A stretch of 64,000 nucleotides of DNA from Clytia hemisphaerica (Eukaryota > Cnidaria > Hydrozoa > Leptothecata > Clytiidae): positions 186,001 through 250,000 of the forward strand of contig CACVBU010001379.1 in NCBI GenBank assembly GCA_902728285.1. Direction: 5' to 3'. Below, piece by piece: positions 1 through 15,000 of this stretch. The position numbers were made by a program, and so were the translations under genes. The notes beneath the pieces are model-generated. The model was not told the DNA's origin. It did no database searches and saw nothing but the letters and a program-made list of their open reading frames with translations. Numbering within the stretch: the stretch's first letter is position 1; the number at the start of each line of letters is the position of its first letter.

Positions 1-3000
1 ATTGTACCGACTTTTTGAGTGATTCACTGTGCTTCTTTCAACATGGTGCAGATGCTGTGGCTATTGATGTTCAACGTCTCAAGGGTCTTGCCAAGGTATG
101 AAACTGTCTGCAAATTATACACAACCTGTTTTCACTCTTAAGAACATGCCTGAGTGAAAGTTCCATAAACTTTGTCTGCCTGGAGCCTTTAGAATTGCCA
201 AATACCTGAGCTTTGGAACATTTCTCTTTATTTCGTAGCCCTCTTACTCTGAAAATTTGTATTTACGAAATAACAAGTTGGGTCGAGTAAAATAAGACCT
301 TTGGATTTGATAAAGTTACAACTCCTTGACTGGAATTTTTTCTTTATTCAGGCATGCGACGAAGGGAGTGTGTTTCTTAATCTTGTACAGATGGTGACAT
401 TGAAGAACATTGAAATCAAACAACTCTGTAGAAAGGTAACAAACAAAAGAATTGATCAAGTATTTGAGGCTGAAATCTTGTCGAAACCTTAATAGCCAAG
501 TGATTCTTCCTTCTTTATACATGCTGTGACTATTGATGTTCTATTTGTGTCTGAGTATCTGAGTTTCAGATTTCAGATAGATTTTAAAAATAACTGGGAG
601 ATGTGTACTAAGAACACCTTAAAGAACCTTTAAGCCTAAACATAAATAGGTTAAATAAAAAAAGGTGTTGGATATAAAAGATGTTGCTTTACGAGGTTCG
701 AAATGATAAAATACACTTTTAAGTAAGTTGTAAGTTCTGGTAAGTTCGGTCTCTTTTCCCTTGTATAAATCATAAAAATTATCGTCTTTTTATCGTCCCT
801 CTTCAATGTTTTGTTTAGATCAAGCGAAGGATGATTCAAGATTCGAACACCACTCTCTCCTACCCAGTCTCTGTAAGATAATTTCTCACTCGCTCAAATT
901 GTTCTCGTGTTTGCAATTGCTCTCACGTGTAGGTATTTGATAAGTTCTTGTTGTCTATATCTCTCAGGAAAATGCTCTGCAAAAAAACGTTTTTCATACT
1001 CACACCACAAAAATCAGCGCACTTCGTGAAAATTATAGTTTTCTTCAAAGACATCATGTTACGTATCTCCTACCATTTGCTTACACAGCATTTTAAACAG
1101 AGGAAAAAAGAATCTTCCCTTTTACTGCGCTACGCCAGCATAAAATTTAGAGAAATTCTTTTGTGCAAACTGTGCAACTGTGTTTAAGGTACAGTTGTCA
1201 AGATAAGTGAATTGTTCAACCTTTCTTTCAGGTGACACAAGATTTACTGGACAGTATGGTTGAACAGATGGTATTGGCGAAGTATGTTCAAGATTTGGCT
1301 TCAGTTCTCTCTCTCAAAGCCGGTCAATTGCAAGGTACGTTGGAAGACCACAAATCATTCATATATTTCCATCTTGAATAAATTGCGCAAGATTACAAAA
1401 TGCCAATCTAATTTGTAGATATTCTTTAATATATAAATACAAGTTTGACTCAAAACACCCCCCCCCCCCACTAAAGTAAATAAGTGTAGATCATTGATTG
1501 ATAGTGTTAATTTGCGTTCACTTTGCAGATGAAGAAGTGTTATTGAGTGGCCATTTAGAAGAATCATCCCAAGATTGCATCACCATGATTTATGAGAAAG
1601 ATGGCGATCCTTTGGAGATTCTCAGGTATCTTGTTTTGTTCTAATTGCTTCTTCGTTCGTTTCTCCGTTCATCTCCAAGTCTTCTTTATCTTATAGAGTC
1701 GCTATTTCACGTGGATAGCCCAGTAAGCTAGGGCTTTTAGACAGTCATTCGATTGTTTTCACGGGGTCCACGGCCATCCAGCTCGGCTATCTAGTAGAGT
1801 GTCTAGCGCCATTTTATTCGCCATTTTAGAAATTACTGCCATTAGTTTAGAGGGAGCGATAAAGCTTTTGATTAGTCTAGCTATCGACCTTTCCTCTTAA
1901 AAATCTAAGAAAGTATCATAATGGATCAAGTCCAAATCTAAAACAGAATCGATTAAACTTAACCATAAAATATAAAGGAAATTGAGATGGGGACACACTT
2001 TCTCCACTGTTTACTGACAAGCCGAAACTCTTCTGTCTTTTTTTTCAGTGAGAGTTTCCAAAAGGTGCTGATGTGTCTTTCTGGTATCGCCATCAAACTC
2101 CCTGAAGGTGAATACGATACTGAGCCAGAAAAAAAGGTGGGATCATTGAGAATTTAGCTGTTTTTTATTCCTTTTCATATAAAAAAGCTACAACATTGAG
2201 CAGATATTCGACAAGGAAGATCACGCATCGTTATACGAGAAAGGTGAATTCGCTTCGTCGAATATCCATCAAGCTCGACTGAATATTTCTCGATATTTGA
2301 TTTTTCTTGTCGAATATCTGCTCATTATTTGGCATTAGACGGCACTTTAAAACTCATAAAAAATGTGGAAAGAGATACCATAAACACATACAGTATGTGG
2401 CCCCCAAAACGGCGATCAAATTTGAAATTTCTCTCAAATCTAGGGGAAAAGAGATTTTACAAAAATTTTTGTTGCATGAAAACCTTTAACATCTCTACTT
2501 TATTTCCTGGAAAATCTTTTTCAAAATTTTCAATTTCAACAATATTTTTCAATCGCTTAAAGATAGGTAGCTTTTTTCTAATGGCCCCCAAAACGGAGGT
2601 TTGAAATTTTAGCGATTTCTCGAGATATCTTTAAGATATAAATACAAAATTTTGACCATAGTTTTGAAATATGATTTAGAGGGTTTTGGGCATAAATTTA
2701 TTTGATAAAATTTTTACAGTATACCCCTGGTTGTCAAAATGCAGGTTTGGGGCCCCCAAAACGGAGGTGTAGCTAAAATCAAATTATTAAGCCCGGTGGT
2801 AATAGGAGGAAAAACTATGAACATATTTGTGTTTTCCCTTAAATTTACGACCCGATGGATGTAAAATTTATGATTTTTATGAAATATTTCAAGATTTTCG
2901 ATATTGCAAAGTCCAAACTGAAAATTTAGAAATTTTCAAAATGACAATTTTGATTTAACAACGTCTTAATCAAGTTTTTGAAAACAAATCTCTTTTGAAA

Positions 3001-6000
3001 ATAGTTCCATTCATGTATGGAATAAGCTGTGAAAATTTTAGAAAAAAAAGCTTAACTGAAACTGAAAATATTAAGCTTTAAATATATTTTTCTCCTATAT
3101 TTTGCAAAAAAATGACAGAATTTGCCGTTTTTGCTGATTCAGCGAAAAATTTTATATATAATGTCAATTTTTTGTTATAAACTATTAACTTAAGGTGATA
3201 GGAATAGAATTCCAAGATTTTTTGCTTTTTCTCATATTTAGAATTTTCGGTTTTATCAATGCTGATTCTAGGGCTCCAAAATACTGGTTGACCTTCAAGA
3301 TGCTATATCTTTTACCCAGCCTCTAAAGTCACAGATGTATTTGCATTTTCTGAACGGCATTAGGTGTAGAAAGTTTCCTATACCCCGTTTTCATAACTTA
3401 TTTTCAATATCCAAGGAGCTAGAGTGAGTTATATGCAATTTTTATCTAATTTTGGTGTTAAAATATTTCCTTTAGAGGCAAATATGTTATTTTGAATCCG
3501 TCTCAAACCAGCAAAAACATGCTCATTTTTAAGTATAACCATCATTCTTTCAAAATAAACAAAAATTGTTTAATTTTGATAAATGTACAAGTCAGAATCT
3601 TCATTTTAATGAAAACCTCCGTTTTGGGGGCCGTCTCCGTTTTGGGGGCCGTCTCCGTTTTGGGGGCCATATACTGTAAAGGTATTTCAATTATTGTTTT
3701 TTCTTATGGTTATTGGGCAAAATATTCACAATTTTATCTCAAATATTTTTCAGCCAACGCCGCCATATTTGGAGCGTGCGGTGACTTTCAAAGAAGAACT
3801 TTCATCCACCACCAAACTGGAAAACAAAATTGACCAAAAACAATATGAAGTCAATGAAGTTAAGAAGTCTTTGAAAGCTAAGGTAACTTTGAAAAGTCTT
3901 ATTTATATCTTTCAAAATTTAGTACTGTAGGAGTTCTGGCTGTTTGAAATAAATTTGATTAAAAGTTGACCTGTTAAAAAGGTTTGAGACAGAAAAAAGC
4001 TATACAACACACATCGATTGTCCCCTCCTGTGAAATTGAAGTTTAGGATTCTCAACAAAGCACCACAATCATCTATAAAACGGACTTTTTCATATGATAC
4101 CTGACGATTTCAGAAAAGCCATCACAAATGCTGTGATGACGAGGACAGCCCAAACAATTTTGTACATAACTGTGTTGTTCAGTCTAGTAGAGTTCATCCA
4201 ACGTTCTCTCCTCCAACTCCTCTCGGGAATTTTCCTTTTCTCTTTTCTCTTGAGCCAATACTTTTTTAACGAATCTGTAATGATCTTCTGCTCATCTAGC
4301 TCCGTCTCTTTCTCGTTGAACATTCTTTGAATGTCGTTTTTGTTTTTCGTCATACCGGCTTCTAGTTCGTCAAGCCTTTCCGACATGCAACGGATTTTTT
4401 CTTCTAAAGCCTCTCCATTTTCCATCTTCTGCAGAAAGGTCCATATATTCTCATACATTCTATAAAGGATGTATTTAGTATACTGAAATAAATCAATCAA
4501 TACGTTTAAACTGGTTCATGCGAAATCTGGTAATAAAAAAGGCTGCCTTATATTTCTGTTTCGATGTTAAATTCATAGGCGAAGCGAGATGCCCTGCAAA
4601 ATTTATGAGGGAGTGCAGACGTTTATGACATATTCATTATCTTTTGATGAAACAAAGATATTAATAACAGTGTGGTAAAAACCGCTCTCATCCATAAATT
4701 TTGCAGGGTATCTCGCTACGCCTATGAATTTCTTACAATCTGTAATACAATCTGTAATATTTTTGACAAAACTTTTTTTTTGAAAATTCAACAACATCTT
4801 TCTCCATAAGGAAACAAATTCTTCCTTTTCTCAAACTTTGAGAAAAGGAAGTATAGACATAATATTTCGTGTTTCTCAGCGAAAACTGTGAAACTTTCAA
4901 TTTGTCATCGCCAAGTTGAAATATGTTCTTTCAAAGATAGAGAACAATGTTTCGAGTTACATGCAGTTTTTTTAAGAATATACTTTATAAGAATATTCAT
5001 GATAAAATCGGCCAAAAAGTTAAGAATATGCTAAGAATATCACCATGATGGAATTTGGCTGATTTTCACTGAAGCTAAGAATGCCATTTTTAGAGCATTT
5101 TCAATTTTAAATTGCCAATACCCCCAAGTAAGGCTCACTACTTCACAAAAATGCCATTTTATGCTTTAGACAAAGCAAATTTTAAATCTAGTCGGAATTA
5201 GGATCCTAACCTAAGAATGCTGTAAGAATATTTTAGGATGATTTTCCCCAAAAAGTTAAGAATATCAATCATGAAATGAAAAAATACCATTCTTATAAAA
5301 AAAGCGTGTAGTCAGTCCCCTTGTATATGGCTTAAATTACTTGTATAGTCAGGGGGGGTCAGTACTAAAATGTAAGACATACATGATGAGTACTAAAAGG
5401 ATTTTCGCTAATTTTTGACATACCCCCACCTATTTTTCAAAAATGTTATTTTAGTACACATGTACTAAAATTATTTTGAGCAATTTAACACAGATACCAC
5501 CCATTTTTTGCCCTTTTACGGCTTTAAATTTACCAAAATGGGGTCATTGGTACAAACCTAGTCGAATTTAGTGCATCAATCTGCAAAATAATATAATTTT
5601 ATTACTAAACTGTGCTGAACTGTACATAAAACTACTTTAAAAAAATATTTAAAAAATTGGAAAAATTCTGAAAAATTTTGAAGATTTTTTCGAAAATTCC
5701 TGAAAAAAAAAAATCAAATTTTTTCCAAAATTGTGAAAAAAATGCTCCATTTTGGCTGATTTTAGAACAAAATACTAAGATTTTTCAAAAATTTCTTTAA
5801 GGGACCAACCTTTTTGGTATTTTAGTACACATGGTACTAAAATTATTTTTGAGCTTTTTTGCAGTACCACCACGTCACTAAATGTCATGATGTCTGAGAT
5901 TTTAGTACCGACCCCCCCCCTGGTATAGTTCATTAAAAAATGATATGCAACGGCATTAATAAAACTATATATAATACTATATATAAAAAATATTTTGACA

Positions 6001-9000
6001 GAGGGAAGAGTTTTAATTCAGAAAAATCGCTGTCTCATATTTCACGCATTTTGATACGTGCTAGGCCTTATTGGTATTTTCATTTTCTGTTATAAAAAGG
6101 GTACTGTATAAAAGATTATTATAAACATGACATACTTTGTCACATTATGAACTTTTTCACCGAAAATTATTTCTGACTGTTTCTCGCAATTAAGTAGCCT
6201 AAATACACAAACTACTGTGCAACATTATCAGGTAGCAGCACTATCGTATAACATCGATATTACTGTGTTACACTTTTTATAAATGACCCTAATCTAGGAC
6301 ATCAGGGATTTGAAATTGTATGGTATATGGATTTTTTCAATCTTCCACCTTAGAGCGAGGAGTTGAGCGAAGCGAACATTCGAATCAGTTTGTTAGAGAA
6401 GCGTGCTGACAATGCAACAAAAGAAGCCACCACGAAGGTTGAACAGATGAGCAAACGATTGGAAGGCCTCCAAGAAGAATATCTCGACAAAACAAGGTCA
6501 GCTTTTATTATGTTTTTTAAGATGATAAAAATGACTGCATTCGCACAATTACAAACGGTAAATAGGATATTTCAAAAATATGTGGATATCGTGCTCGTAA
6601 CTAGACGTCATCTGGCTACAGTGGAGTTTCCTTAACTCGAATCTCTATAACTCGAATGTCTCCTTAACTCGAACAGGTTTTATGGTCCCTTCAGTTAACA
6701 ATGCCACACAAACCTAAACCATAATTCGAAATTTCCTTAACTCAAACTAATTTGTGTTCTCCGTGCGTGTAAATTGAATTTTTTTGGACGACTTAAGGTT
6801 AATAACCCGACATGCAACATAATGTTACTAGTTATTGAGCGCTATTGAACTAATGTCCATTGAAAATTTACCCTGGTCAGGGAACGCCAACCAAACGGTT
6901 GAATGTCATTTCATTTTGGTCGCGTGATCAATATCGATATGCAATCTATTATCTGATATTCCGATGGCGGATTGGCGGCCGCCCACGCTAAAACTCTAAA
7001 GGAGTGGGCCAATTTCCCATCGGAAAGGAATGATAGTCAGCCTTTGACGTACCGCATCCCCAGTCTGGTTCAACAGCCATTGCACGTAAACCTATAAATA
7101 TTTCGTTTGGACCCGCCAATCCCCGAAAACGAGGGCTGGGTTACCAGACCTCCCGCTGCAAAATTCTTGACGCGGTCTCGCAAAATTCCGTAATCTAAAC
7201 CTTCCAGATTTTGGAAATTTTCCCGACCTTCAGAGCTTTAGCGTGTCGGATGGAAATTTCACCATCTGCATCTGGGTGTCAGATAATGCAATCTACAGTC
7301 GTTTATCTAGTTGACGTCCCATTTCCATTGACGCTGATTATGATCATGTGATCAATATTAATATGCAAAAACAAATATCAACTTAGAAAGTCAAAGCAAC
7401 CCATGTTCTATATTGAGCACTATTGAACCAATCATATCTCTTATTATTTCAAACAGGCAAAGTGAGAAGACGATGGATGCTTTACAACACGATGTTGATG
7501 AGCTGGAGGTCGAGAAAACTGATCTCAAAAAGAAGTTGGAAATTTACTCCAAGAAATCCAAACTCGATTATTCAGCTCTGTCTCAACCATCAGCTGCTAT
7601 GGCCAGCATTGTTGGTAAGTTTGTTGCTTCTTAGTGGCGCCTTCAGTTTACGAATGTACGTTCTTTTTATAAAAACATCCAATTTTTTTGAAGACTCTGG
7701 ATGTTCTTAACTCGTTGAGTTTTCATCCTAAAAATGTTCTTAACATGTTCTTATTTTCACCATTTTGTGAGTATTTTTGCCTATTTTTCTAATAAATCGG
7801 GTGTTTTAGATTCTGCAAAGCCTTAAAATATGCTAACCCTGCTCTTAATATTTTGACCATCGAAGTCTTATCTTCTTATATAGTTTGTTCTTATAAAAAA
7901 GCGTTTATTTTTTCGTCCATACGCCTGATGACGTCATCTGGTAGATAACAAAATTAGATTGTGAATGATTGACTGATCGACTTGTTTGTGTTTTCTATCT
8001 CAGCTCCAGGTAAACCAGGTTCAACAATGGCATCTTTGGCGAAAGCTGGTGTAGCTGGTCAATCCATGGTCCAAGTTGTTCTCAAAGATTCTCCTGTATT
8101 TTTAGCACAGGTATGAATAATTAAGAACTGTTTCATACCTTAATACACGAAAATGAGTAGACACATAATTAACGGCCATTGAAATTAACACGCAAAAAAT
8201 TAACAGAAATTTTATTTGCTTATTCAAGGACACCATAGCCTGCACGCATCCCCTTCTTCTGTTATGTTTTGATATAGGGACTGCGTATCGTATACAATAT
8301 TTCTGTCGCGACAATGCTTTTGAAACAAAAAACTTGATTAACTTGATCAGTTGATATTTTTTAGTTGGATGCACAAAAGAAGTCTCTACAAACTTTACAA
8401 AAAGAGAATTGGGCTTTGAAGTGTCAAAAGATGAAGGTACGGAAGTTTTTCTTACTCACTTTATGTAATGGTATATTCGATAATGTTGCTTTTTTTTTTG
8501 CACCTGAAAGATCATAAGCACTCTAGTAAGCTTACCAAGAAGCTTATTTGACTTTTCTGAATTCGTTGTCGTAACAAGCCTGTTACCCACAACTGTTCAG
8601 AAAAAACTATAGCCCCATACCTTTTGTTGAGGAAAACAGTAACGGTTGATTTAAAAAATTTGATGCAGTTTCTAGTATTTCTTAGTATTTCGAATGATTT
8701 TCTTTCTTGTTTTAGTCTGACCTTGCGAAGATACCGAAACCATACATGCCGAAAGTATTATGGCGAGATGGCAAGTTCGTTCCTAACCCACTTCTTCAAG
8801 AGACTGGGAAGAAAGGAGAGAGTGAAGTGAACTCAAAGACGGTTATGAAAGAATGCACTAACTTGATGACGGTACGTTTTGTAAAGATTCGCTTACAGTT
8901 TTTCTTCTTTGTGAAAGAGCCAGACAACGTTTCCCCAGCTATTTTTAGTCATAGTGTGCAGACTACCAACCCTTAATGACTTAATACCACCCCTTATAAG

Positions 9001-12000
9001 CAGCATGTTTCGAATTTCAACGATAAAAAGGTGTAAAATTATACTGTAGGTAAAAACTTTGCCAATTACATTAATTGATTGATTTTGTTAGCCAATACGA
9101 TACATATATTTTTACTAGAATTTTGGTAACCCTTTATTCTTCTTTGATACCCTTCGTGTACAGTTTTCTTGAAAATTTAGATCTTCCCCTGAAAGAAGCT
9201 GATTATTTCGCCCAGATAGGATAAGACTTTTTTCGGCAAAAGATGTTTTGAATGATAGGAGCTCGATTTGTGAGAGTCCCCTGTTTTTTAACCCATTTGA
9301 CTGTCTGGTAAAGTAGAATTTTTATCATTTTATGATTTGTGTTTTAACTCCCTTTTCCACTTTCAGAATGTGAATAATCTAGTGGCGTTCCCAAAGATTG
9401 TTGACATCACCAAAGGAAAAAAAGGTACAGCACATAAAATTCGGTACATAAACTCTTTTCAAACCATTCTGTTCTCAACTTCAGGTTGAGCTAGAATCTG
9501 ACAATGTCTGTATGTCTGTCTGTATGTCCATCCGAAAACTTTGGGGCATCCTGGAGACTTCAAAAATTGTTCGATTTGGCTGAAATTTTGCACACTTGTT
9601 CCTTGGGTGAATATCTGGGGGTGTTTCTTTCATTTTTCAAAAATTTTGATTTTTGGGGCCTGGGGACGAGTTTTTCGCCAAAACGAGCCTAAAACTTGGG
9701 GTAGCCTGGAGACTTCAAAAATTGTTCGATTTGGCTGAAATTTTGCTAAAACGGGCAAAGTTATAATGGGCCTATTTGTTTCATCACTATTTTTGCTATG
9801 TTTACTACAAGTGCACTCGATTCAATTTTTTCTGTCCTGATCTGTAGCACTTTTTGTAAATAAACTTGCAAACTCCCTTTTAGCAAAAATAGTAAAAACA
9901 TCAACCTTCTGCAAGCAAATCAAAGTTTGCAATTTCTTCACAGTAAAAATTGCATCTAAAATTAGACTGGATGATACTTTCTTAGCCTGATTGCCGATTT
10001 TAAACCAATAAAATTAGAGAAGTGAAGAGCTGAAACTGTAGCTTGCTCCACGCACGGGTCTATATCTGAAATCAAAATAGCAGTTGTTTTCATAATGGCG
10101 GGATGGTGGTCACACAACCGTAAATCAATCGTAAAAGGGGTTACGCACGGAGAACGAGTCTCGTGTTCGCAAAGCGAAAGGATTCTATAGACGCCTCAAG
10201 TCCACACTAGTTATGTATTAAGAGGTGAAGGCTATCAATCCGCTGCTCAAAAGTATATCGTACTCTCCTGTGTCCGAAAATCCAAAACCCCAAAGAAATT
10301 CCGAAAATCCAAAATTCCATAAATCTTAAAACGGATCAAAACTCAAAATACTGTGAATCTTGTGATGAGGACGTCATTTTGGCCCTAAATGTCGTCACCG
10401 AAAGGGTGATAAATTTTTAACTTTACTGAAATGAAATCGATTTGAATTGATCCGATAGATTCTATCTATCGATGATTACCAATCCAATGAAGACTCAATA
10501 AGTAATAGTTATCGCATGACTTTGAGTGCAATACAAGAAACATTTTACGAGCGAGGCGAGCCTTTTTATTCAACGTAAGATTTAATAGATTTAGTCTATT
10601 TACAGAAAGTTAAAAAAAGAAAAATAACTCGGATAGTTAAAGGAAGCACAATTTCCCGAGTTAGAAAATCAAAAATAACTCGGAAAGCTAAAGAAAGCAA
10701 AAATTCCAAAGTTAAAAAATGAAAAATAACTTCCGGGTCTCTAGATAATTTCGAATGTTTTTGTTCGAAAATCTTGTTAGATTCGAATTTAAGATTCGAA
10801 GAAAAACATTCGACTGAAGTTCCCGCTGAAATTATAATTATATGCACATCAAAATAAAGAAAAAGTTTGTCATCCAGAAGCTTCAAAATAAATGCAGCAG
10901 CTTTTTCAGAGATGTGAAATGATTATACATTACTATACACAGAAAAAGAAGATGTATTGTATTTTTTCGATTGAGAAGAAATTCTTCATTATTGCGTTTC
11001 TCTATCAGATTGATAACACTTTTCGATGTTTTTGTTTCGATGCATAGATGAGAAAATGCATTCTGGTTTAAGCCATTAATAGTCTGAAACAACATTTTTG
11101 CAACAGAAACTAATTGGGGCGAACTTTTCGACTTTCAACTATCGTCAAGCTGTAAACGTGTCGAATTTTCGAAGTAATGAAGTGTTGATTGTTGAAGAAT
11201 TGATGCTGAAAAGTCAAAGAAACAGTTTTGTGGTGGAGGATTATTGAGAGAGACACAAGGGATTTTTTACAAAAATCCCTCGTTGGTTACCTGGTTTAAT
11301 CAAAGACATTGAAATTCCCTTGTTTTGTTAAGGAAAATATTCTTGACAAGTATTAAAGAATTTCAAGTTTTTATGGCATGCATTGATAAAAAGAACTGTT
11401 TGGTTTTCACGAAACGAACGAAAGTGGCGAAAGCTGAATTTATTTGCTTTGGATCGTGTCACGTGTGTGTCGAGTAGCTTTGTAATAATTTCTATGTATT
11501 TCATCAGTTTTAATTTCACTGACTGTGACTTTTTGGAAAGAATGGAGTAAGAGCTCATCAAAAAATAGTTTTACGTTTTTCCATTATTTATTCCGAGAGT
11601 TCAGTTCTTTTCGGCTGTTTTGTTTTGATTTTTTCACGCTGCTTACCCAAATGTTAACCAATTTTTATTTAAAGTCGTCCTAAGGCCTCATAACACCCCT
11701 CTCTCATTGCATTCTTGATAAATTTTTCGATCCAAAGAGGGGTTAGCCATTTCAAACTCCTTTCCAATCTCGAGTTATCGCATTTTTTTGTTTTGATGAC
11801 GTCATCAACTGAAAATGGCTAAAGATTCAGCCAAATTTAAAAATCGTACTCAAGCCTTATAAACCCTCCCATCTTATTCACCATAAAATCCCCGATAGAA
11901 TGAGGGGTCAACGACCTCCCAATTCCTTTCCAATCTCGAGTTATCGCATTTTTTTGTTTTGATGACGTCATCAGCTGAAAATGGCTAAAAATTCAGCCAA

Positions 12001-15000
12001 ATTTTAGAGTCCTACTTATGCCTTATAAACCTTTCGATTTCATTCCCCATAAAGTTCTCGATCTAATGAGGGGTCAACAACCTCTCAACTCTTCTTCAAA
12101 CTCGAGATATCGCATGTTTTCTATTTTGATTACGCCATCAGCTGAAAATGGCTAAAAATTCAGCCAAATTTAAAAGTCCTACTCAAGCCTTATAAACCCT
12201 CTCATCTCATTCCCCATAAAATTCCCGATAGAATGAGGGGTCAACGAGCTCTCCACTCTTCTTCAAACTCGAGATATCGCATTTTGAAGTTTTTCCCAAA
12301 CCCGTGACGTCATTGGGTCCCTTTACCCCTAATGATGTCAACGGTCAATTCGCAAATTTTGAAAATTTTGCGGTCAACAGGTACCTTATGCCCCAAGGGT
12401 CCCAAAAAACTAAAAAACGTCAATTTTTTCCAAGGCAAAGTGGGTTTTTAAATTTGCGAAAGATTGACACTGCAACGACTTCTTCTTAAAAAACGCTAAT
12501 TTTCACGAAATTTTTAAAGTTGAAACATTCCAGAGGCTAAACATGTTGGAATAGCGGCTAGAGGAAAAAAATCGTGAAAAAAAACTGAATTTCCATTTTT
12601 AGTACCCGCATATCATTGAAATTTTGTAAATTTTGCTTACGCGCATGCGTTTGCCAAAAGAGTCGCACTCCGCTCGCTTACGCTCGCTCCGTGCGTAATA
12701 AACAGTGGATTGAAAATTACTTTTCAAAATTCAAAGTACAACCAGGGATCATAAAGATGGCAGACAACAAAACTTGCAATATTTACTATCATTTTCAAAG
12801 TTTTCATGGAATTTCATAGCACTTTTAGCAAATAGCATCTACAGCATTTATAGTAAGTGAAACAAATAGGCCCAATATTTGCTACCTAATACTAAATATT
12901 TGAAATGTTACAATTGGACTTTAGAATAACAAAAATCTGAAGTTGAGCCCAGTGCGGTGCGCACGTTCGGCTATTAACAGTGCTACAACTGTTCTGTCTG
13001 TAGACGATGGAATTCCGTCCAATTAGATTTTTCAACATGTATTTCCGCCCGTCCCAATAATATAACTATATCCTCGAGATTAGAAATTTCATAGAAATCA
13101 TGTCTATTACCAGACATTTAGCTTAGATTTTAAGCAGAGCTAGTTGTAACACTGAATTGATTCTCGGGCATATTTGACATATTTGTAAAGAAATGGCATT
13201 ATCGTTTGAATTAGTTATTTGTCCCGGCTCATCACAATAACTAACTTGTAAATTGTAATTCAGCGGACGGTAAGAACAAGCCATCAGCGAACGACCAGTT
13301 AACATCACATCTTAACATCATGAACACGCTCATCCAACAGAAAGACCAGGTAACCTCAATCAAAAGAATGACTTTTATTTCAATTCATTCCCAGTATTTT
13401 TTAACCCGTAAACGTTCTTAAAGACTCTAGACTCGCGTAGCCTCGCCTGTCTTGGCCCTTTTATGTTCAAAGAAAGCTACTGTTCACAGAAACAAATCGA
13501 CTACACGTTTTTAATATAAATAAACAAATCTTAGAACATAAGGCTTCGATGACCAAAATACTATACCGATTACTTAGGAAATTTGACAAAAATACTCAGA
13601 AAACGGTGAAAATTGAACATAGAATATTTTTAGGCTTAAAACTAAAAAAGTTAAGTACATTCGAAGGCTTAAAAGGTGTGCTTGTAAAAAAAAAGGTGTG
13701 CTTGCAAGAAAAAAGCTGGTAGATATTATTTTTCTGACAGTCAAATTACTTTTATTCTGCTTGATCTTTTCCAGCTTTCAAAGAAAGTGCAAAAGGTGAT
13801 TGCAAATGAACTCCCTGGTTCGAGCATCGAGAGTGACCTTCGAACCTTCTATTCGCCCGAATACGTTCGCGTAAGTAAACATTTCGGAATTGTAAACATC
13901 CATGTATTATTTGGAACAGTTTAATTGTTCACTTCAATTGTGCCAATTCTAGTTTCAATTAAGTCGAATCTTAATTATCTTAATTGCAAGGCGGAGGCTT
14001 CAAAAGCGGTCTAATTAGTTTGAAATATTACTTACTACTTTTTCTTTGGCTAAATATTTTTCAGTTTCATAAAGTTTAATATTGAGGAATGGACGTCCTT
14101 TCTATTCCTTGTTTATCTACTGACTATGAAAGCTCTTTGAAGAAAAGCTTTTATCTATACTTAAACAAACAGACCCTATCAAATCTGTATACCTTACATC
14201 TTAGATGAAGAAAGAAAATGAAAGCCCCATCCACATTGCAACAATTCGCTTACCCAAACGGAATGATGACGTCAAACCTGGCATCCGTAAGGTTACGATT
14301 ACAACGCGTGAATTTTCTCACATCCACGAAATGTTAACGGTGAGCTAACACCTCGTTAGTTTTGTAATTTACCGAACGAACAATGCAATTGAAAATTTAG
14401 TATTTGTAATTTATGTCATTTGAATCACGACCCACGGTATGGCCCGAACTGTTTCGGACAACTAGGCGATTTTGCACTTGAAACCGCCCCGAAAATCGGA
14501 AATCCAGTTCGGGTCCGAAGAATGTATTGTTATTTTGGCCCGAACATGAACTGAAATTGTTCGGGGTATGTTCGGGCCATACAGTGGGTCATTTTGAAAA
14601 AAGTGTAGTAATTTGTTTCTTTCATTTCCAGTTCTGTCTTTTGGTGGGTTTTTCTTTTCTATTCTCATATTTCATTTCCGTTCTGTCTTTTGGTGGGTTT
14701 TTCTTTTCTATTCTCATATTTCATTTCCTATTCTTGGAAATATGGTCACAAGTGGATTGTGAGAGGCTTTTAAAATCGGCTAAGCAATTAAATTTGTGAT
14801 TTAAATTTAAACGAAAAATTTATTGCTGCGTTCAGTGTATATGGAAGCTAAAGTATATCCACATTTAAGTAAAATGACAAAAAAAATTATTAATAATCGT
14901 AATATTTTCTTAATTTTCGTATTAGATTTTTGTTTCTTTACTGTAGTCCTTGTAATGTCACCTCTATTATTAATTCTGTCTTTATAATAAATTTCGAGCT

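Noticed and set aside
2307-2604. ORFs at the left edge of the mariner-like element
   Set aside because: They cross the terminal inverted repeat and show no transposase motif.
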